Source: Apostichopus leukothele
Lineage: Eukaryota; Echinodermata; Holothuroidea; Aspidochirotida; Stichopodidae
DNA: 28,090 bases
Direction: 5' to 3'
Assembly: GCA_010014835.2 (NCBI GenBank)
Contig: JAAAKB020000009.1
Span: forward strand, 1,316,612 to 1,344,701
The notes beneath the pieces were generated by a model. The model was not told the DNA's origin, made no database searches, and saw only the letters and a list, made by a program, of their open reading frames with translations. This document shows positions 19,944-28,090 of the stretch, piece after piece; within the stretch, counting starts at the first letter, position 1, and every line of letters starts with the position of its first letter. Made by a program: the position numbers and the translations under genes.

Positions 19944-20842
19944 CTGAAAGTCACGATACATCAGGGAACGTGATATAGGGAGATTTGTCAAAAGGGAAAA
20001 TTTGTTTACTAATGTGATAGTAGCACAGACTTTTAGCAATAAGAGTCTTACTTTTTTAAGGTCTATGAACAGACCTCACTTTTTAGCATGGTAAAATGAA
20101 ACAAAAGAAAAAGGGCTTTCCTTTAAATCCTGCAAAGCAGTGTGATACATTTGGGAGATAAAAATGAATGGCAGTGCGTGTGAAAGATTTCCTTTAAATT
20201 ACTGACAATCAAAAATGGAAAATGAAAATGTTTAAACACTTGTGTCAAAATCTCTGTCTTTGAAGTTTTCCAGTTTGTTTCGGACAATACAGGAGTCCTT
20301 TTGAAGTCTGCTTGTACGTGAAATTACTTTGAGTGTATATAATTATTTGAAACAATATTAATGATCGGTGACCTGAAAAGTTGATGAACTCGATGGCGTT
20401 TTAGTTGTACAATCACGTCGATCAGTACAGAAAGCTAACATCATAGAGAACGAAGCATTTGCGACCAAGAGGACTGGAGGGTCATGAATATTCATTTCAG
20501 CAAAATGTTCATAATTTAGCTCGTCTCATGACTTTCTATACTTGAAGAAACATTAATATTAGGTAACCATGACCATGTGACTTGTGCAAATTGTTTGCCA
20601 AATGTTTTAGCAGCAGTGTTGTATAACATATTAAATTCCAAACAAATATTTCATCTAAGCTAAATCAAATATTTACAAGTTGTGGGATGGTTTCCTACCA
20701 AGTGGAAACATGTTAAAACAATTCTATTCCCCACCTTTGCAAAAAACCAGGATCTACCCCTGCTTTCAACAAGTTTGTCAAACCACTTAGCTGGATTTCC
20801 TGAGGGAAAGAGTAAAGAAATTTGATTATTTTTACCTCACAG

Positions 20843-20928
20843 AGGACGCTTTGTTAGGGTCATGGGGTTGCCAATGCACGAGGGTTGCTTCAATTGTCGT
20901 GACTGCGGCGTCTCATTACGTAATAAAG
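20843..20928 (+). CDS. PDLIM: PDLIM-family gene, middle of LIM domain
   Basis: An 86-nt exon lies between acceptor TTACCTCACAG and donor AAAG/GTAAGA. With the split Ile codon from 12378 it reads GRFVRVMGLPMHEGCFNC then RDCGVSLRNK. It supplies the third to sixth zinc ligands: H and C (H-E-G-C), then C-F-N-C and C-R-D-C. Spacing from the CAVC pair to the histidine is 16 residues, within the LIM consensus. PDLIM1 has GVFVKLRDRHRHPECYVC and TDCGTNLKQKG here. The exon leaves in phase 1, joining the exon at 21637 to form the Gly of GYY. The opposite-strand open frame over this site is a shadow. Confidence 0.94.
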
Positions 20929-21636
20929 GTAAGACAGACCCGTCTGTGGCAAGCATTGCATGAACAAGTTTGACAAATTTGCAGAAATAAAAGAAGGAAT
21001 TTTGCTTCTTCAAGATATCAGTGTCCTCAGAGATCGTTGGAGTCAAAAGGCAAATGATGAAGATGCTTTGTAGGGACACCAAAGGGGATGAGAAAAATAG
21101 GAGCAAGTAGCCGCCATTAGCTAAAGTCAAATGAAAATGATGTTTGTTTTGCATTTATTTTAATGGCATTGGAAATGACAACGTGTACATTTAAATGTCA
21201 AAGATTTGATCTTAAGTCTTAACATAGGATTTGAGTTGTTATGATAGTGTTAATGAGTGAAAAGGTTAACAAAGGAATAATTTAAAATGTATCAGGACTT
21301 ATCAGTAAAGTTATGTGTCAAAGGGGAAGGGTATTTTTGGGCCGGGTAGAGAGGTGAAGGGGGGGGAGAGACAAGGGGACAGTGGAAGGGATAACGGTGA
21401 GATTAACAAAGAGCATTGATTTCGTTTGAAAGGAGGTTTAATGGCATGAGAATTTAGTCAACTTTTTCATTGTTCTTAACCATTTGTTAATTTAGTGGTG
21501 TTATATTGAAATATCTTTCGTATTTAGTTAAGGGTTTACAAGATATATTCTACATTTTACATTTAAATGATGTCATCTAATTTAATATCAATTTATAAAA
21601 CATATTCTGGCCGCTGCCAATTATATTTTCTTTGAG
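20929..21636 (+). other. PDLIM intron
   Basis: A 708-bp intron between the last two LIM exons. It contains a G-rich purine run (21341-21390) and nothing else identifiable. Confidence 0.85.
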
Positions 21637-21716
21637 GTTATTATAACATTGACGGAAGAGTTTACTGCAAAGACCATGCAACCGCTAGAACCCAAAGACG
21701 ACCCGGAGGAGGGTAA
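21637..21716 (+). CDS. PDLIM: PDLIM-family gene, end of LIM domain and C terminus
   Basis: After acceptor TTCTTTGAG the frame reads GYYNIDGRVYCKDHATART, then QRRPGGG and a TAA stop at 21714-21716. The C-K-D-H group supplies the last two zinc ligands, 17 residues after the previous pair. The match to the PDLIM end (GYFFVEGQLYCETHARART in relatives) is clear, including the helix after the last histidine. Vertebrate PDLIM1-4 continue with about ten further residues (PPEGY...), so this tail is slightly short. The stop overlaps a good donor (GAGG/GTAAGA at 21713), so splicing onward instead of stopping is possible. The LIM assignment is secure; the exact C terminus is less so. Confidence 0.92.
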
Positions 21717-21870
21717 GAACTAGCAAAGCTGTTGCCACTGATTGTCCAATCAATGTACACCTTGAGAGTCACATGACACATGCATTCAGTCACATGATCT
21801 TTTTTAGTTGCATTACTGTTCAGTCTGTCCAGTAGACATTATATAAGAAGTGGGTGTGTGGATAGGATTC

Positions 21871-21899
21871 GGGACGGGGGAGGGGGGGTGTGGGAGGGG
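21871..21899 (+). other. G-quadruplex motif just after the stop codon region
   Basis: G runs of 3, 5, 7, 3 and 4 are separated by one to three bases, about 155 bp downstream of the TAA at 21714. If that stop is used, it would sit in the 3' UTR of the transcript strand. Confidence 0.7.
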
Positions 21900-24800
21900 A
21901 TATCTAGGACTGTGGATGACTAATGTTGAACGTGACACTACAATTGTGGGGTGTGACTAGGGTTAGTCTTGAGTTAGAACAGCAACATATGTCATTTTAC
22001 TGTAGTATGACAAAAACATGGATGTCAGGGACTCCATGTGAATAGCTAACACAATGCTTATAGGGTACAGATAGTACTACCATTTAATGTTTCGTTGTAA
22101 TTGAGTTTGCTACGGTAACTGGTTGGTCCATTTGAAAACACCTCTCAGTCTAACATTTTCAAAATTTTTCTATCTCTAAAATCTCCATGAGTGGAAAAGC
22201 AAAAATTTCAGATATAACTAAACAAAACAATGAGAGGTGAGGTGAGTACCTGTGGAGTAATCAACTCCAAATGTAATCACGATGATCATAATAGCTACAA
22301 AATTGTCCAGACAAAGGAAAAATTATCTTGAAAAGTATACCCAAACTATACAGGATAAAAGAGTATTAGGCAAAATAATAGGATTTGGTTATCTCAGGCA
22401 GGTTTGAATTTATATCTGAGCAGAGGGATTATGTGAAGTGAACTTTGACCTTCACACATTGTGAATGTTGTCATGTGACTCATATGACACCAGGGATGCA
22501 CACACAGTTTGGTAGTGAATTTGATACTCCTATCACAGAAACCGATAAAGTCACTTTGGTGTTACTGGGAATGGATAACATTTTATGGTTGTGTTTCCAT
22601 TCTACAAAAAACATGTACAAAATCTTTTTCAAGAAGACGAGGACATTTTGCTCGAATTAAAATCGTCACCTTTCCCTGAGTGTTCTATAAATTTTACTTG
22701 AAAATTTTAACGGTCATTTCTATTGGTCCTAATTTTAATGCAAAAAGGAGAAAAAATAGATGAGAAGAAATATAACGTTCTGTGATGAAATATTACATGT
22801 TACCATTTATTTTTAGGCAAACACGAGAGATGTTGAAAGCATTCTGTAGGCTCTGTAACCTGATCAATTTTAAATATTTTCCAAGAAAATTGTTACCTAT
22901 TAATAGTATAGACTCCACAGTGGCTTTATGGGTTTTGTTTTGGGATTGGCTTCTTTTTTCTGGCAATCTTTTGATGTGTAGAAATGGTCACAGTATGGAA
23001 ATTGCATGGTTTGTGCAGGGTTGTCCACTATGCACACAGATTTTACTGCTCATTAGGATTATATAATAATCTTAATGGACCCCTCTGAAGTTTAACTTAC
23101 CATGTCTAATATTTAAAACGTGTTTAACCGCCTGTCTTTGTAGCCTGTGTGTGACTAACCATTATTAACTCTGCGATATTTATTTTTAGGCGTAGTACAC
23201 ACTTTTCGCCGCTTGGTGACAATCAAAGCCATACCGTACACATAGATGCATGAGGTTTGCTTTTCATGTTGTTAACTACAATGAGTTAGAAGAACATGTT
23301 TACTTTCATTAATGTGCCAGCATCCATTAGCTATGGTACAGAGAACGCTTCGGTACGATCAACTCGTGCAAGTGAAAGGTACACGAACATGTTAGCCGTA
23401 AACAATGTAAATATATATTTTTGATATTGTTTACCTTTCTTGTTAATTTCTTGTATCTTTTATTCGCTGACAAGTTCTAACAAATTTGGACATATATATT
23501 TTAAGTTTAAATAAGCAGCAAGAAATATAAATTTGAATTTCAAGGATTATTTATCAGTTTGCTCGAGAGGTAGTACTGTACATCAACATTTTTTGCTTCC
23601 TTAGCTTCTCAAAACTGGTTGCTTTGGATTTATTCACAAGTTTTGCAACAAAGTGACCAGATGTACCAAGTTTTGTTTAAATTGTAATTGTAGTTCATTA
23701 AATGAAGATCCTTAATTCCTCTACCCCCCTCACTCTCGGTTATTTTTAATTTTTTTACTCAAGGGTAGCAAATTTATGATGTCTCAATATTTCCATTCAA
23801 TCTGTCTTTCACCCATGAAACTTACTGTAACTTACTGTATTAATCACACCCTGTTTCAAATACTGTTGGATAATTTTCCTTTTAAGAATTTGAAAAATGG
23901 TTTTGGGATTTGGCATAAAACAAACAATTTTCAGATTTTGTAAGGTGGGTGAAAAGTCTGTCCTCTGAACTTGAGAACAATTGACTTACAATTTAAATGG
24001 ACTAAAAGATAAAGAATGCTGGATCTAACATTAAATAACAGCTCTTTGATTGAAAGCTCTTAGGATGGAGCTTACAAACAGGTAAATAGAGGGCGCCCCT
24101 GACAAATTATTTGAAGGTGATGCTCGGTCATAACCCCCAATATTGTAGGAGATGTGCATGCCTCCTTTGTGACTACCATGGCACTTTATATAAGGTATGA
24201 ATGGAAGAATGCTCATAGAGGAGAAAAGATCATTGTGTTTGTCAGTTTTGTAATAATCATAAGGTAACATTTCGTTCAGAAATATAATTAACGGTGTTTT
24301 ATGTAATTGACGGTGCTTAATAAGTATGTTTGTTGATCATATTGAATGAAGAAAAGACAGATTCTTTGCTAAAATAATCAGACCCGTGAGAAGAATTTGA
24401 TTATGAGAGGATGTCCTTATACCAGAAAAATTGTATCAGAGAAATATGTCCATAACTAGAAAAGAAAGTTAACTATTACTATTTTTTTTAAGTTTTTGGT
24501 CGTTGCTCTCTGTTGTATGTAAGAATAGGAATGATTCAAATCCTCTTATTGGATGTTACGTAAACCGTTCGCTAAAATGTTCGACTCGCTGATGATTAAT
24601 ATGCCACAACATGTTCACACACGGGGGTTTTTATTTTGGTTATTGGAGTTGGCCTTGGCATTTGAAAAATGCATGCCCCCATAAGTATGTTTGGTATGTC
24701 CTTAGAGACCAGGGGGCGTACGATGATCGAGTTTGCCTATCTTCTCCCCAGGTTGTACTACGAGTCATGTTCAAGTCAATGGCTGTTAATAAATTCACCC

Positions 24801-25316
24801 GAGTTTGACGCGAACCTTTTCAAAAGTGGAGGCTGTTTTTTCTTTGGCCTACTTATTAATTAAGATCGAAAATCCAGCTTTAGACTTGTAAAATAAGAGT
24901 TCAGGGTTTAAATCCTCTGAGACTGATGGTTGATCTGGGAAGGCGTAAGAGTCTGGTGAGATGTCAGAGTAGGAGATTGCTCCAACACACAGCTGTATTT
25001 TATTTTTATTCGTATTGACCTTGACAAGGGAAAAACGAAGCGAGTGAATATTTAGTTGCCTGGGGAAGTTTGTAGAGTAAAGGTGTTGGAATAACTTTGT
25101 CAATTTGAAACTGGGCTGTACATTAGCTGATATTACATCACTGAACTGGAAGGAAAGTATTCTACCGACAGGATGAGTTCAAGGTATAGCTTTCATGTAC
25201 CCTCTACTCGTCACATTAGTGTCATAACAATGTTAATATCTGTCTTGTATCTCTGTGTGAATTGTTGTTGCTTTTACAATGGATTTACCTGACAGTGTCT
25301 TTACTGTCTCTTTGTT

Positions 25317-25356
25317 GTATTTGTTTGTTGTTTGTTTGTTTGTGTTTGTTTTTCTT
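25317..25356 (+). repeat. TTTG simple repeat
   Basis: Near-perfect TTTG units with one TGTT slip. Confidence 0.85.
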
Positions 25357-25369
25357 CCTCTTGCAATTT

Positions 25370-25790
25370 TAGTAAGTGAGGAGTTTAGGACTCAAAAGTC
25401 TAGAGTGAAATATTGTAGACATTTCCATTATTCTTTTCGATTCTAACATGTTTGACGGTCATAGAGTTGAAATATCAGGCTATTTTTGTTACAAATTTTT
25501 ACTTTTATATTTTATTGGAATTTAAGTTCTAGATTCACACCTAATGATCTGTTATCTAAAGAGGATTTAGGTAAGGAGTAGAGACACAGGGGATGATCAA
25601 TTAGGCATTTCCAATAATCTTTTAATATCAGCATGTTATATTGAAATATCAAGCTATTTTATTGTAAAATAATGGTACTGAGGTGAATTATACTCAAATT
25701 AAGTTTGTAGATCGCACCTATAGGACACAGTAAGATACTTGATGGTTCAGCTAAAAGGATTAAGGTAAGGAATATAGAGGATAAACTATA
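25370..25790 (+). repeat. Diverged tandem duplication, period about 190 bp
   Basis: Matching words recur in order at about 186-195 bp: CATTTCCATTATTCTTTT (25420) with CATTTCCAATAATCTTTT (25606); TTGAAATATCAGGCTATTTT with TTGAAATATCAAGCTATTTT; and AGGATTTAGGTAAGGAG with AGGATTAAGGTAAGGAA. A partial third start is seen at each end. The copies are old, with indels. Confidence 0.65.
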
Positions 25791-26117
25791 AGCTAAGAAT
25801 AATAAGACTTGCCTCTAGCATATCATTGACTTGAAACTTTTCAATTTTCAAGATACCAAAAGAATAAAGCCGTATTCTTCATAACCATTTCAAATGAAAC
25901 AAGATGATTTTGAAGATGTAATAAACATGGTGTCATTGAGAAATGTACCTTCATCCCAAATGTTTATGCAAAAGTAGGCTAGGCTAGGCCATAGTACATT
26001 TTGTACTGAAGTGTACTTGCATGGCAACGAGAGGTTTTGGCACAAACAACACCAGCTGTTTGTAGAAATCAGTATCTCTCCTTTTGATGATTGCTGTTCA
26101 AGTAATGTCTTTAACAG

Positions 26118-26231
26118 CTTTGAGGGTTCTTTTACCTGGATGGCCATCCTCTCATCTTCGGCTCAGATGGGTCTGCCGGAGAGGATGGCTCTAAGGGATG
26201 GGAGGTCTTATTGCCCCGTAAATGTGCAAAG
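26118..26231 (+). CDS. Weak exon-like segment in the 3' flank
   Basis: The segment has an acceptor-like TGTCTTTAACAG and a donor-like AAAG/GTGACT. Between them one frame is open for 37 codons (FEGSFTWMAILSSS..., ending DGRSYCPVNVQ), entering and leaving in phase 2. The phase would accept splicing from the alternative donor at 21713. No family is recognised, and the segment includes an 11-bp stem hairpin. It may be chance. Confidence 0.15.
26143..26189. other. Hairpin with 11-bp perfect stem
   Basis: GCCATCCTCTC (26143-26153) pairs with GAGAGGATGGC (26179-26189), with a 25-base loop containing a possible inner ATCT/AGAT stem. It stands out in an AT-rich region and could be a structured RNA or chance. 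Confidence 0.45.
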
Positions 26232-28031
26232 GTGACTGTGTCTAGGTGTTCTTTATATTCTCGGCATCGAGTGTTTTATGCTGTTAACAGTGGTTTGATG
26301 TTAAAGCAGCTTTTAGAGTTTGGTCAGCATTTTACCTTAAACTTACCAAGTATTACTCAAAAATGTCAGAAACAATTGATCACAATGAGACTCTAAATCC
26401 TGGATTTTTCAACTAAATTTGAAGGTAACTTCAAGAGTAGGTAATTAAAGAACTTGATTTAATCCTGAACATGTTATCCCTACACACACTTTTCATGGTA
26501 GCCATTAAATACAGTTAAAATGCGAACAAGGAAATTTCCAAAATGTTGAAACTTTTAATCCACTAATGAAAAACTTGGTTAGTCAAGCTAATGAGCTCCA
26601 TTGATACAAGATAAACACAGGGATCAAAATTATGACCAAAATCAACTCCAAAGACTGCTTAAATCAACATTTAACTCAAGTACTGGTTTCCAGAATTATA
26701 TCTTCTCTATTATTTTACTTATTAGTCATCACCTACTTGTTCTCAAGTTTCAAATTGTGCAGTTAAAATAACTTTGATTAGATGATAGGTTTGTTGGTAA
26801 ATGTCAGAGATAATTCTATATGTTCAGTAACTTTTTCAGTAACTTTTAAAATGTCTTTAATACGTTTGAGACCTTTAGTCTTCCTGGTTTCTTTCAAGAA
26901 ATTTCTCAACAGACATGAAACTTTTAAATGAATTGAGAAGAATGGTTTAATGTTGTATCTGGCAACTCATAACAGACATAGTTAAGTTTCATTTACTCTC
27001 AGGCAGACATAACTTCTGCTGTTTGCAGATTCGGATTGTTGGAAAGGTCATCGGTATTAGCCTCGAAATGTCGTCCCCAATTATTGGCCCCAAAATATGA
27101 TCAACTGCTAAACTTGTTTATAATTACATTCCTGGAAGTCTTGAACTATTCCAATAATTTTCAAATTTGTCTATGATCTGCCAGTCAGTTTTTAATAGGT
27201 CATTGATTGATTCGAATAATTCACAGACAATGAAAGAGACTTAATTCTACTATTAAATACCACAATGAAGAAAAATTCTTTGAGGGTGACAGTCACTTGC
27301 GTGTCTTGAGTGACCATTATTTGACTTTTCTAGCAGATTACTTTGAATTAAATAGGCCATCCAGGCATTGCTTTAATGCAATACAGTATTATATAATAGT
27401 ATCTTAGTAGTCTCATATTAGATAATTATTCTTTCTTTAACCATTTGAAAATGTCAATATTTCTTTTTCAATAATTCCCATCATGTAGACGATATGCTGA
27501 TGGCTTATGATATGTCTCTTTATTGTTTACAATTAAGTGGTTCATTAAGCCAGTTGCATTATACCTATTATTTTGTAACCTATCTAAATATTGGTGATTG
27601 ATCAGCGATAAGTCCTACTCCCATCTGATCATCTATCATTCTGACATCTGTCTTTGTAGGTGGACATCACCATGACGACCATAACAAACATTCCTAGGGG
27701 ATTTTTTGCCCATGCTCTCAGATACTGTTCTTAGGGCATAAAGTAACTATAATGACTGCAGGAGGAATTTGTCTCTCAGTAAAATTCTTTTTGAGAATGA
27801 AGAAAAGTAATTACTTTCCAATATGTTTGGCTCAAGTGTCACCAATTAGGTTTGCCAGCCAAGAGGGAAAAAACTACTGGTATGTGGACATTTTAAGCTA
27901 GCCTTGTAGCTACAGTAGTCTAGGATTTGATGCCTGAAGGAGAGCTTAGTAGTAACATTTCTATAGCACAGACCCCAGTACAGAGTTAAAAGTTTATTTT
28001 GTATGGTATGTATTGTATGTATGTATTTTAG

Positions 28032-28090
28032 ATCCTCCTGCAAGCAGGAACTCGAGAAGAAGCCATCATTGGCTTATCAAAGCCGCAAGC
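28032..28090 (+). CDS. Possible start of an exon at the right edge
   Basis: A pyrimidine-poor but usable acceptor (TATGTATTTTAG) precedes 59 bases that are open in all three frames to the window end. The frame entering in phase 2 reads SSCKQELEKKPSLAYQSRK; the phase-0 frame reads ILLQAGTREEAIIGLSKPQ. The base composition is more GC rich than the flanking intron-like sequence. No domain can be recognised from so few codons. Confidence 0.2.
   Translation, partial: MLLQAGTREEAIIGLSKPQ

Larger units (their letters stand above)
12379..20842 (+). other. PDLIM intron, 8.5 kb, splitting the LIM domain
   Basis: This intron separates the first LIM cysteine pair from the rest of the LIM domain. It contains the antisense SANT-like gene (14944-18051), the assembly gap, a candidate promoter (14270-14440), transposon-like palindromes (18145-18315), DR1/DR5 motifs, a 19-bp triplet repeat and an unexplained exon-like segment (19543-19640). 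From 12.4 to 13.8 kb only AT-rich sequence with short frames is seen. Confidence 0.8.
1053..21716 (+). other. PDLIM: Gene span: PDZ-LIM adaptor (ALP/CLP36 type), 5' end missing
   Basis: Six exons (1053-1137, 3878-4098, 5352-5650, 12240-12378, 20843-20928, 21637-21716) total 910 nt, and every junction agrees in phase (0, 2, 1, 2, 1). Domain order is post-PDZ segment, ZM motif, DUF4749-type patch, RSVK linker, single LIM. This is the ALP-group order (PDLIM1-4) rather than the Enigma/ZASP order, which has three LIM domains. Such proteins link alpha-actinin and actin bundles to signalling partners. Promoter and PDZ exons are outside the window. Further alternative exons inside the long introns cannot be excluded. 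Confidence 0.93.
21717..28090 (+). other. 3' UTR/flank or further intron of the PDLIM gene
   Basis: If the TAA at 21714 is used, the first part is 3' UTR; otherwise this is intron. It holds a G-quadruplex motif (21871-21899), a TTTG repeat (25317-25351), a diverged 190-bp tandem duplication (25370-25790), a hairpin (26143-26189) and two weak exon-like segments. An AATAAA word stands at 25863, but many such words are expected in AT-rich DNA. From 22.0 to 25.3 kb nothing identifiable was seen. Confidence 0.6.

Noticed and set aside
20837-21154. 105-codon minus-strand frame
   Set aside because: Antisense shadow of the LIM exon 20843-20928; AT-rich residues and no domain.
25863-25868. AATAAA as the poly(A) signal of the PDLIM gene
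   Set aside because: More than 4 kb after the stop, with no supporting downstream element; such hexamers are frequent in AT-rich DNA.
1-28090. Retrovirus-like, Polinton-like or LINE elements
   Set aside because: No capsid, polymerase, integrase or endonuclease motifs and no long terminal repeats were seen.

Overview
This is an intron-rich animal genomic window containing one 100-base assembly gap. I find two genes, both reconstructed from splice sites, matching reading phase and protein family motifs, because every coding exon is short. No bacterial operon, rRNA, tRNA, CRISPR or virus-like element was seen. Single-LIM PDLIM architecture, many short words built from TAGGCCTA, and abundant small DNA-transposon remnants suggest a marine invertebrate deuterostome, perhaps an echinoderm. 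That organism guess is an inference.

Gene 1 (+ strand, 1053 to about 21716) is the 3' part of a PDZ-and-LIM protein of the ALP/CLP36 group (PDLIM1-4). Six exons join with perfectly compatible phases: 1053-1137 (just after the PDZ domain), 3878-4098 (Zasp-like ZM motif), 5352-5650 (DUF4749-type QSRSFKML motif and a proline run), 12240-12378 (RSVKPP linker and first LIM cysteine pair), 20843-20928 (LIM middle) and 21637-21716 (LIM end and stop). All eight LIM zinc ligands are present. The PDZ exons lie left of the window. The product would be a cytoskeletal adaptor binding alpha-actinin at Z-discs or stress fibres.

Gene 2 (- strand, 18051 down to about 14944) is nested antisense in the 8.46-kb intron that splits the LIM domain. 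It encodes a Myb/SANT-like trihelix protein of the NAIF1/Harbinger-partner type: an ATG at the edge of its own exon (18049-18051), then 16327-16464, 15433-15583 and 14974-15110. A 96-nt frame-preserving candidate cassette exon lies at 17342-17437. The C-terminal end is uncertain; any further exons may be near or inside the gap at 13813-13912.

The rest is intronic or 3' flanking sequence. It holds a 399-bp Harbinger-like MITE with TAA target duplications (10576-10974), a second palindromic transposon-like end (18145-18315), a 52-bp triple repeat, a diverged tandem duplication of about 190 bp, G-quadruplex-type runs, and perfect DR1 and DR5 nuclear-receptor half-site pairs. Several exon-like segments of unknown status (19543-19640, 26118-26231, 28032 onward) could belong to alternative transcripts.
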